The position numbers were made by a program, and so were the translations under genes. From the NCBI GenBank assembly GCA_004296885.1, contig SCVN01000008.1:1-64000 (forward strand): a stretch of 64,000 bases of DNA, in the 5' to 3' direction. Below, piece by piece: positions 17,071 through 26,630 of this stretch. Every line of letters starts with the position of its first letter. Position 1 is the first letter of the stretch. The notes under the pieces are model-generated. The model did no database searches, was not told where the DNA came from, and worked only from the letters and a program-made list of their open reading frames with translations. The stretch is from Nitrospirota bacterium (lineage in GTDB: Bacteria; Nitrospirota; Nitrospiria; Nitrospirales; Nitrospiraceae).

Positions 17071-17705
17071 CAGTGCCACTCGGCGAAGTTCCGAATAATG
17101 TGCAGCCCGCTCGACTGGCTCTTCTCCGGGTGGAACTGGCAGGCAAAGACGTTGTCCCGCCAGATGCTCGAGACGAATGAAAGCCCGTAGTCCGTCATGG
17201 TGCAGGCGATGCCGACATCTTGCGGCTCGACATAGTAGGAATGCACGAAATACAGATAGGCCCCCGATTCGAGCCCCCGCAGCGGCGGCGCCGCCTGCGT
17301 CACCCGCACTTCGTTCCACCCCATATGCGGAACCTTCAGGTGCGCCGCCCCGGCGCCGGCGGCCTCGCTCAGCCCGGCCGGAAATCGCCGGACCGTTCCC
17401 GGTATCACACCCAATCCCTGATGACGGCCGAACTCTTCACTCTCCGTGAACAACAGCTGGAGGCCGAGGCAGATTCCCAGAAACGGCTTGCCCGACTGCA
17501 CGGCCCGGCGGACCGGTTCGATCAAGCCATACCGGTCCAGATTGGCCATGCAATCGCCGAACGCCCCCACGCCCGGGAGCACGACGTGCGAGGCATCCCC
17601 GATGGCGCGCGCGTCGCGCGTCACGACCGCCTGGTGCCCCACCGCTTCGAACGCCTTTTGGACGCTGCGGAGGTTGCCCATGCCGTAATCGATAATCGCA
17701 ATCAT
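17070..17705 (-). CDS. hisH: Imidazole glycerol phosphate synthase, glutaminase subunit
   Basis: 211 residues, class I glutamine amidotransferase that feeds ammonia to HisF. The nucleophile is Cys79 (FLGICLGLQLL) and the His-Glu pair is FHPEKS near 190. GVGAFG forms the oxyanion-side loop. The ATG at 17705 (MIAIIDYGMGN) is preferred; upstream codons lie in a repeat array. Confidence 0.97.
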   Translation of the reverse strand: MIAIIDYGMGNLRSVQKAFEAVGHQAVVTRDARAIGDASHVVLPGVGAFGDCMANLDRYGLIEPVRRAVQSGKPFLGICLGLQLLFTESEEFGRHQGLGVIPGTVRRFPAGLSEAAGAGAAHLKVPHMGWNEVRVTQAAPPLRGLESGAYLYFVHSYYVEPQDVGIACTMTDYGLSFVSSIWRDNVFACQFHPEKSQSSGLHIIRNFAEWH

Positions 17706-17712
17706 CGGATCA

Positions 17713-17787
17713 GTGAATGGTGAATGGCGAACCGTGAACGGACAGGCTCCCTCGGAGCCCCTCACCATTCACCGTTGACTGTTCACC
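17713..17787. repeat. Inverted heptamer arrays between hisB and hisH
   Basis: Left arm 17713-17739 (GTGAATG, GTGAATG, GCGAACC, GTGAAC) and right arm 17762-17787 (TTCAC-type inverse units), with a 22-nt loop. It reaches from 8 nt before the hisH start to 2 nt before the hisB stop. Confidence 0.75.
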
Positions 17788-17789
17788 AA

Positions 17790-18389
17790 TTACAGCTTTC
17801 CCTTCGTCGAGAGCACGCCCTTCACCCGTCCGTCGAGCCCCGTCGCCTGATCGAGGGCTTTCGCCAGCGCCTTGAAGGTCGCTTCCACGATATGGTGCGG
17901 ATTCCGCCCGTACAGCACGTTGACGTGCAGGTTGAACGCCCCATGCGTGACGAAGGCCTGGAAAAAATCCTCGAACAGGTAGAGGTCGAACTCTTTGATG
18001 CGCCGGTTCGGCAACTTGGCGTTGTAGACGAGGTACGGCCGCCCGCTCAGATCCACCGTGACCTGCGCCAACGTTTCGTCCAGCGGCACCGAGGCGAAGC
18101 CATACCGCCGAATGCCTTGTTTGTCGCCCAGCGCCTGCTTGAGCGCGTCGCCCAGCACGATGCCGACATCCTCGACCGTGTGGTGATCGTCGATATGCGT
18201 GTCGCCCTTGGCCTGCACGGTCAGATCGAAGAACCCGTGCCGCCCCAGCAGGTCGAGCATATGGTCCAGGAACGGAATCGGCGTCTTGATCCGGCTCCGG
18301 CCCGTGCCGTCCAGCATCCAGTCCACGCGGATGTTCGTCTCTTTCGTCGCGCGCGTGATCATCGCGCGCCGCGCCTGTGTCTTCTTCAT
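17790..18389 (-). CDS. hisB: Imidazoleglycerol-phosphate dehydratase
   Basis: 199 residues, monofunctional (no phosphatase domain). Manganese-binding His motifs are [17 protein letters not shown] and [14 protein letters not shown], and later [14 protein letters not shown]. The ATG at 18389 overlaps the hisD stop (ATGA). Confidence 0.97.
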   Translation of the reverse strand: MKKTQARRAMITRATKETNIRVDWMLDGTGRSRIKTPIPFLDHMLDLLGRHGFFDLTVQAKGDTHIDDHHTVEDVGIVLGDALKQALGDKQGIRRYGFASVPLDETLAQVTVDLSGRPYLVYNAKLPNRRIKEFDLYLFEDFFQAFVTHGAFNLHVNVLYGRNPHHIVEATFKALAKALDQATGLDGRVKGVLSTKGKL

Positions 18390-19675
18390 GAGTACCGGCT
18401 CTCCACGGACTTGGCGTGCGCGTCCAGCCCTTCCATCTGTGAAATGCGCGCGATATGGTCTTTCACCTTCGTCAGCTCTTCTTTGGTATAGGCGATGATG
18501 TTGCTCTTCTTCACATAGTCGTCGAACGACAGAGCCGAGGAGAACCGGGCCGTCCCGCCCGTGGGCAGGATATGATTGGGGCCCGCGACGTAGTCCGCCA
18601 CCGCCGGAGGCGTGTACCGGCCCAGGAACAGGGCCCCCGCGTGCCGGATCTTCTCCAAATAATCGAATGGCTGATCCACCGCCAGCGTCAAATGCTCCGG
18701 CGCGATCTCGTTGGCCAGTTCGATCGCCTCCTCCATCGTCTTCACCACGAAGGCCACTCCGTGCTTGGCCAGGGACTTGGCCAGTATCTTGTCGCGCGAG
18801 CACCGCTTGCGCTGCTCGCCCAGCTGCCGGACGACGTCCTTGGCCAGCCGCTCCGAGGTGGTCACCAGGTACACCTGGGCCTCTTCGTCATGCTCGGCCT
18901 CGGCGAGCAAGTCCGCCGCCACATGCGCCGGGGTCGCCGTCTCGTCCGCCACGACCAGGAGTTCGCTGGGCCCCGCCACCATATCGATCGCCACGGTCCC
19001 GTACATCAAGCGCTTGGCGGTCGCCACATAGTGGTTGCCCGGTCCGATGATCTTGTCCACCCGCGCGATGGTTTTCGTCCCGTGCGCCATGGCCGCAATG
19101 GCCTGGACCCCGCCGATCCGGTACACTTCGTCCACGCCCGCAATATCGGCCGCCACGAGCAGATAGGGGCTGATGCCGCCCTTGGGCATCGGCGTGCACA
19201 TGACCACCCGCTTGACGCCGGCCACTTTGGCGGGGATCGCGCTCATGAGCACGGAGGAGGGATAGGCCGCCTTGCCGCCGGGCACATACAGCCCCACGGA
19301 ATCCAGCGGCATCACCACTTGTCCCAACGTGGCCCCGCCGTCCTGGTACATCCAGGTCTTGGTCCGCTGCCGCTCGTGAAACGCCATGATGCGATGCGCG
19401 GCGTAGCGCAGCGCGTCCCCTTCTTCCTTGCGAATCTGATAGTAGGCCTCTTTGACTTGCTCGGGACTGATCCGGAACTGGGCGGCTTTGAGAGAGACCC
19501 GGTCGAATTTTTTCGTGTAGCGGGAAACGGCGCTGTCTCCGCCGCGCTCGACCGCCTTCAGGATGGTTCTGACGGAATTCTCGACGCCCCCCCCCTGGAG
19601 GTTGGACCGTGACGTCACACGCTTGAGCGCTCCCTTGAAAGCTCGATCCGTGCTGGCGATCACCTTCATCGTCAT
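18386..19675 (-). CDS. hisD: Histidinol dehydrogenase
   Basis: 429 residues, full length. Oxidises histidinol to histidine in two NAD-dependent steps with zinc. Signatures: [54 protein letters not shown] and the C-terminal [10 protein letters not shown]. It overlaps hisB by 4 nt and lies 27 nt downstream of hisG. Confidence 0.97.
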   Translation of the reverse strand: MTMKVIASTDRAFKGALKRVTSRSNLQGGGVENSVRTILKAVERGGDSAVSRYTKKFDRVSLKAAQFRISPEQVKEAYYQIRKEEGDALRYAAHRIMAFHERQRTKTWMYQDGGATLGQVVMPLDSVGLYVPGGKAAYPSSVLMSAIPAKVAGVKRVVMCTPMPKGGISPYLLVAADIAGVDEVYRIGGVQAIAAMAHGTKTIARVDKIIGPGNHYVATAKRLMYGTVAIDMVAGPSELLVVADETATPAHVAADLLAEAEHDEEAQVYLVTTSERLAKDVVRQLGEQRKRCSRDKILAKSLAKHGVAFVVKTMEEAIELANEIAPEHLTLAVDQPFDYLEKIRHAGALFLGRYTPPAVADYVAGPNHILPTGGTARFSSALSFDDYVKKSNIIAYTKEELTKVKDHIARISQMEGLDAHAKSVESRYS

Positions 19676-19702
19676 CCCCCTTCGCTCGGCCCTGTCCTGG
19701 CC

Positions 19703-20341
19703 TTACCGGGCGCGGCGCGGACGCCCGCGCTTCAGTCGTTCGATCAATTCGGTGAGACTCCCGTGCTTCATCTTCAGGCTCGCCCGGTTCACGATCAGTC
19801 TCGCGGTGGACCGCGCGATCACGTCCACCTCCACCAGATCGTGGGCCTTGAGCGTCTTGCCGGTGGAGACCAGATCCACGATCCGGTCCGCCAGCCCGAC
19901 CATCGGCGCCAGTTCGATGGACCCGTACAGCTTGATGATCTCGACCGGCACGCCCTTCTGGTTGAAGTACCGTTCCGTGATGCGCGGATACTTGGTCGCC
20001 ACGCGCACCTTGGCCGAAAGCCGATCCCGCTGCTCCCGCCCCCGCAACGCCGCCACCGAAATCCGGCAGCCGCCGATCTTCAGATCCAGCGGCTCGTAGA
20101 CGTCTTTCTCCTGCTCCAGCAGGACGTCTTTTCCGACCACGCCCGCATCCGCCGCCCCATATTCGACGTAGGTCGGGATGTCGGTCGGCCGCACGATCAG
20201 GAAGGTCACGTCCCGGTCCTCGTCCGTAAAGACCAGGCGCCGGCTTTCCGCCGAGATCCCGTTCTTGGCATACCCGGCCCGCCGGAACAACTCGAGCGCG
20301 GGCGCAAGCAGCGTCCCTTTGGCCAGCGCGACCGTGATCAT
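19703..20341 (-). CDS. hisG: ATP phosphoribosyltransferase, short form
   Basis: 212 residues; first and usually feedback-controlled step of histidine synthesis. MITVALAKGTLLAPALELFRR and the periplasmic-binding-protein-like catalytic halves are clear (GLADRIVDLVSTGKTLKAHDL). It lacks the C-terminal regulatory ACT-like domain of the ~300-residue form. Short forms normally need HisZ, which is not in this window. The ATG at 20341 overlaps the murA stop by 4 nt. Confidence 0.96.
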   Translation of the reverse strand: MITVALAKGTLLAPALELFRRAGYAKNGISAESRRLVFTDEDRDVTFLIVRPTDIPTYVEYGAADAGVVGKDVLLEQEKDVYEPLDLKIGGCRISVAALRGREQRDRLSAKVRVATKYPRITERYFNQKGVPVEIIKLYGSIELAPMVGLADRIVDLVSTGKTLKAHDLVEVDVIARSTARLIVNRASLKMKHGSLTELIERLKRGRPRRAR

Positions 20342-21624
20342 GCCCCTGCTCCGCTTGCCGCCCCGGCCGATCCGCTCTTGACCCGCGTGATTCTCGCGCC
20401 CAATCCCCGCAACTTGTCCTCGATCCGTTCGTAGCCCCGATCCAGGTGATAGACACGGGCGATGTCCGTTTCGCCCTCCGCCGCCAGTCCCGCGACGATC
20501 AGGCCGGCGCTGGCGCGCAGATCCGAGGCCATCACCGGTGCGCCGGTGAGCCTGGCCGTGCCGGTCACGACCGCATGGCTGCCGTCCACCTTGATCTCCG
20601 CCCCCATGCGCTGCAACTCCGGCACGTGGATGAAGCGGCTCTCGAACACGGTTTCGGTGATCACGCTGGTGCCTTGCGCCACGCACATGAGCGCCATCAT
20701 CTGGGCCTGCATGTCGGTGGCGAACCCCGGATAGGGGTAGGTCCTCACATCCACGCTCTTGAGGCGCGCCGGGGCCTTGAGCCGCACCGACTCCTTGCCC
20801 TCCACCACCTCGGCGCCCGCCTCGCGCAGCTTCGCGGTCACCGCCTCCAGGTGTTGCGGCCGGCAGTCCTCCACCGAGACGTCCCCGCCGGTAATCGCCC
20901 CGGCGGCCAGATAGGTGCCGGCTTCGATGCGGTCCGGGATGACGTCATGGTCGGCGCCGCGCAAGGCCTTGACCCCTTCGATCGTAATCAGGTCGCTGCC
21001 GGCGCCGGCGATCCGCGCGCCGCGCTTGACCAGAAAAGCCGCGAGGTCGACGATCTCCGGCTCCTTGGCCGCATTTTCGATGACCGTCGTGCCGTCGGCC
21101 AGACAGGCGGCCATCATCAGATTTTCCGTGCCCGTCACCGTCGGAAAGTCCAGACAGAGCCGCGCGCCCTTCAAGCGCGACGCTTTCGCCTTGATATAGC
21201 CGTGCTCGACCGTCACGGTCGCCCCCATTTTCTCGAAACCCGCCAGGTGCAGGTTCACCGGCCGGGAGCCGATCGCGCAGCCCCCGGGGAGCGAGACCGT
21301 GGCTTCCCCCCAGCGGGCCAGCAACGGGCCCAGCACGACCACCGACGCGCGCATGGTTCTCACTAAATCGTATGGCGCCTCGGATGACCGCAGCGCGTCC
21401 ATCGTCATGGTCACCCGGTTGCCATCGGCCTGCACCGTCGCGCCGAGCATGCCCAGCAGTTTGCCCATCGTGAACACGTCCACGACGCGCGGGACGTTCG
21501 TGACCGTGCATTCGCCGCCACCCAGAATGACCGAGGCGAGAATCGGCAAGGCGGCGTTCTTGGCCCCGCTGACCTTGACGCTCCCCCGCAAGGGCTGCTT
21601 ACCGGTGATGACGATACGATCCAT
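20338..21624 (-). CDS. murA: UDP-N-acetylglucosamine 1-carboxyvinyltransferase
   Basis: 428 residues; first committed step of peptidoglycan synthesis in the cytoplasm. Lys22 (SGAKNAALPIL) and the catalytic, fosfomycin-targeted Cys116 (GGCAIGSRPVNLH) are present. The C-terminal end YERIEDKLRGLGARI is typical. It sits between prmC and hisG. Confidence 0.97.
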   Translation of the reverse strand: MDRIVITGKQPLRGSVKVSGAKNAALPILASVILGGGECTVTNVPRVVDVFTMGKLLGMLGATVQADGNRVTMTMDALRSSEAPYDLVRTMRASVVVLGPLLARWGEATVSLPGGCAIGSRPVNLHLAGFEKMGATVTVEHGYIKAKASRLKGARLCLDFPTVTGTENLMMAACLADGTTVIENAAKEPEIVDLAAFLVKRGARIAGAGSDLITIEGVKALRGADHDVIPDRIEAGTYLAAGAITGGDVSVEDCRPQHLEAVTAKLREAGAEVVEGKESVRLKAPARLKSVDVRTYPYPGFATDMQAQMMALMCVAQGTSVITETVFESRFIHVPELQRMGAEIKVDGSHAVVTGTARLTGAPVMASDLRASAGLIVAGLAAEGETDIARVYHLDRGYERIEDKLRGLGARITRVKSGSAGAASGAGA

Positions 21625-21633
21625 AACAGCTTA

Positions 21634-21712
21634 GTGAAGGGTGAATGGTAAAAAGTGAACGGCGAATAAGACCCCGGCCACGACTATTCACTTTTCTCTA
21701 TTCACCTTTCAC
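21634..21712. repeat. Inverted heptamer arrays between prmC and murA
   Basis: Left arm 21634-21667 (GTGAAGG, GTGAATG, GTAAAAA, GTGAACG, GCGAA) and right arm 21687-21712 (TTCAC-type inverse), with a 19-nt loop. The left arm starts 10 nt before the murA ATG. The right arm enters prmC and encodes its last residues and stop. Confidence 0.75.
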
Positions 21713-22598
21713 TTTTTTGTAGACAGACCACCCGCTCGATGCCCGCCTCGTCCCGGCGGACCTGAATCGATTCGTATCCGCCCGACTCTTCAGCCATGCG
21801 ACAGACCGGTCCTGCCTGTCCTTGTCCCACTTCGAGCGCCAGCGTTCCGCCCAGCGCCAGGTATGGTTTGGCCTCGTGCAGCAACCGACGATAGAGTGTC
21901 AGCCCGTCCGGCCCTCCGTCCAGCGCCAGCCTGGGTTCCCGCCGGACCTCCCGTTGGAGCCCCGACAGATCGCCTGCGGGAATGTAGGGAGGATTGGAGA
22001 CGACCGCGGCCAGCCGGCCTTCCAACCCAAGACCAGCCAGCGGCGCCAGGAGATCTCCTTCCAGAAACCGCACCCGTTCCGTCACCCCGTGCCGACCGGC
22101 ATTCCTGCAGGCGATATCCAGCGCTTCGGCTGAGAGGTCCGTCGCGTAAACCATCGCCTTCGGCAGGGCATGGACCAGCGCAACCGCGATACACCCGGAC
22201 CCGGTGCCAATGTCGGCGACGAGCGGAGCGTTGCCGTTCGCCGGTCGCTCGCTCAATTGCGTCAGCTCTTGGACCAACAGTTCGGTTTCCGGCCTGGGTA
22301 TCAGGACCGCCGGCCCCACCTCGAAATCCAACCCGCAAAATTCCTGGGTGCCGAGCAGGTACTGGAGCGGCTCTCCGGACGCGCGGCGCGCCAAGAGGGA
22401 CCACGCCAGATTGCGGTGCTCCTCCGAGACCGGGTGGTCGCTCTCCACCCTGAGCCGGAGCCCGGTGGTGCCCAGCGCCCGCTCGAGCAGCCACCGCGTG
22501 TCCTGCGCCGCATTGGCAACGCCCGCATTCGACAGGAGGTCCAGCCCCGCCCGAACCAGGGCGCCATAGGTCGTCGGCTGCCGGGTCAGCGTGAGCAT
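21702..22598 (-). CDS. prmC: Peptide chain release factor N5-glutamine methyltransferase
   Basis: 298 residues. Methylates the Gln of the GGQ motif in release factors. The N-terminal helical domain is followed by a SAM-binding domain ([14 protein letters not shown]) and the substrate-binding NPPY ([12 protein letters not shown]). The ATG at 22598 overlaps its substrate gene prfA by 13 nt, the usual pairing. The last codons (LysSerGluArg) come from a heptamer array. Confidence 0.96.
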   Translation of the reverse strand: MLTLTRQPTTYGALVRAGLDLLSNAGVANAAQDTRWLLERALGTTGLRLRVESDHPVSEEHRNLAWSLLARRASGEPLQYLLGTQEFCGLDFEVGPAVLIPRPETELLVQELTQLSERPANGNAPLVADIGTGSGCIAVALVHALPKAMVYATDLSAEALDIACRNAGRHGVTERVRFLEGDLLAPLAGLGLEGRLAAVVSNPPYIPAGDLSGLQREVRREPRLALDGGPDGLTLYRRLLHEAKPYLALGGTLALEVGQGQAGPVCRMAEESGGYESIQVRRDEAGIERVVCLQKSER

Positions 22599-23704
22599 GA
22601 GGGTTCTTCCGTCGCAGCCCTGGCGTGCTCCGCACGCAGGCCTTCCACGATTTCGTCCAAATCGCCAGCCAGCACCTGCTCGAGCTTGTGCAACGTCAGC
22701 CCGATACGGTGATCGGTCACCCGGTTTTGCGGAAAGTTGTATGTCCGGACCTTCTCGCTCCGCTCTCCGGTTCCGACCTGGGCTTTCCGGCTTTGGGCGA
22801 TCTCCGCTTCTTGCTTCTCCCGTTCGGCCTCTACGATGCGGGCCCGCAACGTCCGCATGGCCTTCGTCCGGTTCTTCAACTGGGACCGCTCGTCCTGGCA
22901 CGAAACCACCACCCCGGTCGGGATGTGGGTGATGCGCACCGCCGAATAGGTCGTGTTCACGCTCTGGCCGCCGGCCCCCGACGAGCAGAACGTGTCGATC
23001 CGCAGATCCTTGGGATCGATCTGCACCTCCACCTCGTCCACCTCGGGCATCACGGCCACCGTCACCGTGGAAGTGTGGATGCGCCCGCTGGCCTCGGTCG
23101 CCGGGACCCGCTGGACCCGATGCACCCCGCTCTCATGCTTGAAGTGGCTGTAGGCCCCCTTGCCCTCAACCAGCATCACCACATCCTTGAACCCGCCGAT
23201 CCCGGTCTCGCTCGACTCCATCACTTCGACGCGCAGCCGCTTTCGCTCCGCATACTTCATATACATCCGAAACAGGTCCCCCGCGAAGAGCGCCGCCTCG
23301 TCCCCTCCGGTCCCGGCCCGGATTTCCACGAAGGTATTCTTTTCATCGCGGGGATCCTTGGGCACCAACTGCTCCAACGCCTGCGCCTCCATCTCGCGGC
23401 AACGGGCCTGCAGGCTGCCGGCCTCTTCGGCCGCCACCCGCTGCATCTCCCCGTCCGTGGCCGAATCCTGGATGAGCTGGGTGACCTCGTCGAGTTGCTT
23501 GACCAAGGCCCGATAGTCGACATACTGGCGGGCGAGCGCTTCGATCTCCGTCCGCTCCTTGTTCAGCTTGTGGATCATCGCCGGCTGACTGAGGACGGAC
23601 GGGTCCATCAGCTGTTGGGTCAGCTCGTCGTAGCGCTGCGCCACCCCTTCCCACTTGGCGATCAGGGGCGCGGCTTGCTGGTCGGCTGTCTGTGCGTCGG
23701 CCAT
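22586..23704 (-). CDS. prfA: Peptide chain release factor 1
   Basis: 372 residues. Recognises UAA/UAG; the codon-reading PAT motif ([14 protein letters not shown]) and the catalytic GGQ ([11 protein letters not shown]) identify RF1. It lies between rpmE and prmC. Confidence 0.97.
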   Translation of the reverse strand: MADAQTADQQAAPLIAKWEGVAQRYDELTQQLMDPSVLSQPAMIHKLNKERTEIEALARQYVDYRALVKQLDEVTQLIQDSATDGEMQRVAAEEAGSLQARCREMEAQALEQLVPKDPRDEKNTFVEIRAGTGGDEAALFAGDLFRMYMKYAERKRLRVEVMESSETGIGGFKDVVMLVEGKGAYSHFKHESGVHRVQRVPATEASGRIHTSTVTVAVMPEVDEVEVQIDPKDLRIDTFCSSGAGGQSVNTTYSAVRITHIPTGVVVSCQDERSQLKNRTKAMRTLRARIVEAEREKQEAEIAQSRKAQVGTGERSEKVRTYNFPQNRVTDHRIGLTLHKLEQVLAGDLDEIVEGLRAEHARAATEEPSCSR

Positions 23705-23798
23705 AGGGCTCCGGTTGACGACTCAGGATTCCGGGCTAAAAAACAAAAAACCCCGCCCCTCCTCGGAGCAGGATTCTTTGCACCACAGTTCGCGGCCC

Positions 23799-24008
23799 CT
23801 ACTTCTTCGTGTACTTCTTCTTGAATCGCTCCACACGTCCTTCGGTGTCCACGATTTTCTGCGTGCCCGTGAAAAACGGATGGCAGCGCGAACAGATGTC
23901 CACCTTCAGGTCGCCCACGGTCGAGCGGGTCCTGAACTTGGCCCCGCAGGCGCAATGGACGGTCACTTCCACGTACTCCGGATGAATGCCCTTCTTCATG
24001 CTCCTCAC
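23799..24008 (-). CDS. rpmE: 50S ribosomal protein L31
   Basis: 69 residues. Zinc-binding (C+) form with Cys16-x-Cys18 (CACG) and a downstream [13 protein letters not shown]. The start [12 protein letters not shown] is canonical. It lies between rho and prfA; the ~95 bp downstream include a run of A on the plus strand that may act as a weak terminator on the minus strand. Confidence 0.97.
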   Translation of the reverse strand: MRSMKKGIHPEYVEVTVHCACGAKFRTRSTVGDLKVDICSRCHPFFTGTQKIVDTEGRVERFKKKYTKK

Positions 24009-24019
24009 TCCTTGAATGA

Positions 24020-24110
24020 AGCTGTCAGCGATCAGCTATCAGCTTAACCATGGACGATATTCGCTCTCTTCTCCCCAGGTCCCTTACTGAACGCTGACGG
24101 CTGAGAGCTT
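24020..24110. repeat. Inverted heptamer arrays (TCAGCnn family) between rho and rpmE
   Basis: Left arm 24020-24045 (TCAGCGA, TCAGCTA, TCAGCTT) and right arm 24085-24110 (CTGAACG, CTGACGG, CTGAGAG, CTT), inverse of the left. Same 7-nt period and placement as the GTGAANN arrays but an unrelated unit. It spans from 12 nt before the rpmE start to just before the rho stop. Confidence 0.65.
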
Positions 24111-24115
24111 CCCCG

Positions 24116-25363
24116 TTACCGGTTCATCGACTGCAGAAACTCCTGGTTGTTCTTGGTCCCGCCGATCTTGTCGATCAAAAACTCCATGGCTTCCATCGTG
24201 CCCAACGGACTCAGCACCTTTCTGAGAATCCACATCTTGTTGAGCCGGTCCCGATCCACCAACAGCTCTTCCTTCCTGGTGCCGGACTGGCTGATGTCGA
24301 TCGCCGGGAACACCCGCTTGTCGGCCAGGCGGCGATCCAGATGCACTTCCATGTTGCCGGTCCCCTTGAACTCTTCGAAAATCACGTCGTCCATGCGGCT
24401 GCCGGTATCCACGAGCGCCGTCGCCATGATCGTGAGACTCCCGCCGTTCTCGATGTTGCGGGCGGCGCCGAAGAACCGTTTGGGCCGCTGCAGGGCATTG
24501 GAATCCAATCCGCCGGACAGGACCTTGCCGCTCGGCGGCGCGATCGTATTATACGCCCGCGCCAGCCTGGTGATGCTGTCGAGCAGAATCACCACGTCCT
24601 TCTTGTGCTCGACCAGCCGCTTGGCCTTCTCCAACACCATTTCCGCCACCTGGGCGTGGCGCTGGGCCGGCTCGTCGAAGGTCGAACTGATGACTTCCGC
24701 CTTGACCTGCCGCTGCCAGTCCGTCACCTCTTCCGGACGCTCGTCGATCAACAGCACGATCAGGGTGACTTCGGAGTGGTTTTTCAAAATAGCCCGTGCA
24801 ATAGCCTGGAGCAACATCGTTTTCCCGGTTCGCGGGGCGGCCACGATCAACCCGCGCTGGCCCTTGCCGATCGGGGTGATCAGGTCCATGACCCGCGTGC
24901 AATGTTCCCCTTGGTCATACTCCAGAATGAGCCGCTCTTCTGGATAGAGCGGGGTCAGGTTGTCGAACAGTATCTTGTCCCGCGACACCTCCGGATCTTC
25001 GCAGTTGACCTTCTCCACCTTCAAAAGGGCAAAGTACCGCTCGCTTTCCTTGGGGGGGCGGATTTGCCCGGATACGATGTCCCCGGTCCGCAGGTTGAAC
25101 CGGCGGATCTGGGAGGGGGAGATATAGATGTCGTCCGGGCCGGGCAGATAGTTGGAGTCCGGCGCCCGCAAGAAGCCGAAGCCGTCCGGCAGCGTCTCCA
25201 GGACCCCCTCGCCGAAAATGACCCCGTTCTTTTCCGTCTGCGCCTGGAGGATGGCGAAGATCAGCTCCTGCTTGCGCAGGTTGGCGGCGCCTTCGATCTT
25301 CAGGTCTCGCGCCACCTCGTTGAGGTCGGCAATGGACTTCTGCTTGAGCTCGGCAAGATACAT
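24116..25363 (-). CDS. rho: Transcription termination factor Rho
   Basis: 415 residues. Hexameric RNA-dependent ATPase that ends transcription. The N-terminal Rho-N helices ([18 protein letters not shown]) precede the cold-shock-like RNA-binding domain ([16 protein letters not shown]). Walker A is APRTGKT and Walker B is [15 protein letters not shown]; the Q/R loops follow. The ATG at 25363 is preferred; upstream in-frame codons are not Rho-like. A strong promoter lies about 340 nt upstream, giving a long leader of the kind used for Rho autoregulation. Confidence 0.97.
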   Translation of the reverse strand: MYLAELKQKSIADLNEVARDLKIEGAANLRKQELIFAILQAQTEKNGVIFGEGVLETLPDGFGFLRAPDSNYLPGPDDIYISPSQIRRFNLRTGDIVSGQIRPPKESERYFALLKVEKVNCEDPEVSRDKILFDNLTPLYPEERLILEYDQGEHCTRVMDLITPIGKGQRGLIVAAPRTGKTMLLQAIARAILKNHSEVTLIVLLIDERPEEVTDWQRQVKAEVISSTFDEPAQRHAQVAEMVLEKAKRLVEHKKDVVILLDSITRLARAYNTIAPPSGKVLSGGLDSNALQRPKRFFGAARNIENGGSLTIMATALVDTGSRMDDVIFEEFKGTGNMEVHLDRRLADKRVFPAIDISQSGTRKEELLVDRDRLNKMWILRKVLSPLGTMEAMEFLIDKIGGTKNNQEFLQSMNR

Positions 25364-25843
25364 GGTCTTCTCCCTTAACATGGAACAAATCCCTTCACGA
25401 GCCGCAATGGGGCTGTGGGTATGACATGGTGCGACAGAGCGAATCTTGAAGCATGGATCAACTGTTGAGCGGTGAATGGGGCGTATGCGGAGAGGATGGT
25501 CCGCGAAAGGACTACTACTTGGCGCCCTGAATCTCCATGGTTGACAGCGCGGTGGTTCCACCCGCGGGGGACAACACACCCCAATCCATCAGACAGTCAC
25601 AATCAAAACCTGGCAAAACCTGGTATGTCGAGAGCAGCCCCGGGAAGCTCGACTGAGGTGGAAGCGTATTGTTGATTGCTCGTATTCAGGGAAGCTTGGA
25701 TCGTGACGATATAGTATCGGCGAGGCTTCCCGTTGTCAATAGCTATTTTCTTTTCAACCGGCCTGGAAAAGGCCGGCCAGTCCCCGTGCCAAGGCCCGCT
25801 CGTCGTTGCGCGGGAGCGCCGGATTGTGCTAAAGATCTTCCCC
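25364..25843. other. Divergent gap between rho and the DUF2203 gene
   Basis: No gene. It holds the rho leader (about 340 nt) and its promoter at 25711-25739. ORFs here are antisense or compositional. Confidence 0.6.
25711..25739 (-). promoter_or_regulatory. rho promoter
   Basis: TTGACA, a 17-nt spacer and TACTAT on the minus strand: near-consensus sigma-70. Predicted start near 25704. Confidence 0.7.
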
Positions 25844-26260
25844 ATGGCGGCGCGCGAAGAAGGACAGAATCTGGAACGCCTGTTCACCCTGGCCGAGGCC
25901 ACCCGCCTGCTTCCCCAGCTCCGCGAACACTTGACCGCCGTCCAAGCGGCCAAGGCCGTTTTGATCCGCACCAAAGACGAGATCAAAAAGGCCAGCGCGC
26001 AGGCCTTATACGGCGGGGGTAGCTTCGCCGGCCCCCACTACATCGCCGCGCTCGAACAGATCAGCGAACACCTCCAGGCCATACAGGAACTGGGCGTCCA
26101 TGTGAAAGACCTCGACATGGGTCTCTGCGACTTCCCGCACCTGCTGGACGGGCGAATCGTCTACCTCTGCTGGAAGCTCGGGGAGGCCGAAATCCGGTGG
26201 TGGCACGAAGTGCACAGCGGGTATGCCGACCGCCATCCGCTGGAGCCGGACGAATCGTAA
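25844..26260 (+). CDS. DUF2203-family protein
   Basis: 138 residues from the ATG at 25844. Residues LFTLAEATRLLPQLREHL and the C-terminal GLCDFPHLLDGRIVYLCWKLGEAEIRWWHE are the conserved blocks of DUF2203 (family call from memory; function unknown). An upstream in-frame extension to 25733 is less likely. A YciI-like gene follows on the same strand. Confidence 0.8.
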   Translation: MAAREEGQNLERLFTLAEATRLLPQLREHLTAVQAAKAVLIRTKDEIKKASAQALYGGGSFAGPHYIAALEQISEHLQAIQELGVHVKDLDMGLCDFPHLLDGRIVYLCWKLGEAEIRWWHEVHSGYADRHPLEPDES

Positions 26261-26309
26261 ACACGTTCCTTCTGGGGCGTATCGTGCCACGAGAAGCGCA
26301 GCGGAACAG

Positions 26310-26600
26310 ATGAAATTCGTCATTCTTGGTTTCGACGGACCCGAGGGTGCCGCCAAACGAAAAGTGCACCGGCCGGCCCACTTGGCCCGCATGGACGCTC
26401 TGGATGCCGAAGGACGGGTTGTACTGGCCGGCCCGCTCACCGACCAGGCCGGAAGCCTCATCGTGATTGAGGCGGAGTCGCTCGGGGAGGCCGAAGCCTT
26501 TATCCGGGAGGACCCCTACGTGGTCCACGGCGTTTTTGCTCGGTTTGAAGTCCACCCCTTCCTGCAGGTTTTTCCGAAGGACGGGGCGGCGACGTCTTAA
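26310..26600 (+). CDS. YciI-like protein
   Basis: 96 residues, ferredoxin-like dimeric alpha/beta-barrel fold. It begins MKFVILGFDGPEGAAKRKVHRPAHLARM and has the conserved HLARMDAL, GRVVLAGPLTD and EAEAFIREDPYV blocks of YciI/YCII proteins. Their reaction is mostly unknown; His and Asp in the fold suggest a catalytic role. The ATG at 26310 is preferred. Confidence 0.88.
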   Translation: MKFVILGFDGPEGAAKRKVHRPAHLARMDALDAEGRVVLAGPLTDQAGSLIVIEAESLGEAEAFIREDPYVVHGVFARFEVHPFLQVFPKDGAATS

Positions 26601-26630
26601 CCGCTGGAGTCGCCCGCTCACAAGACGGAC

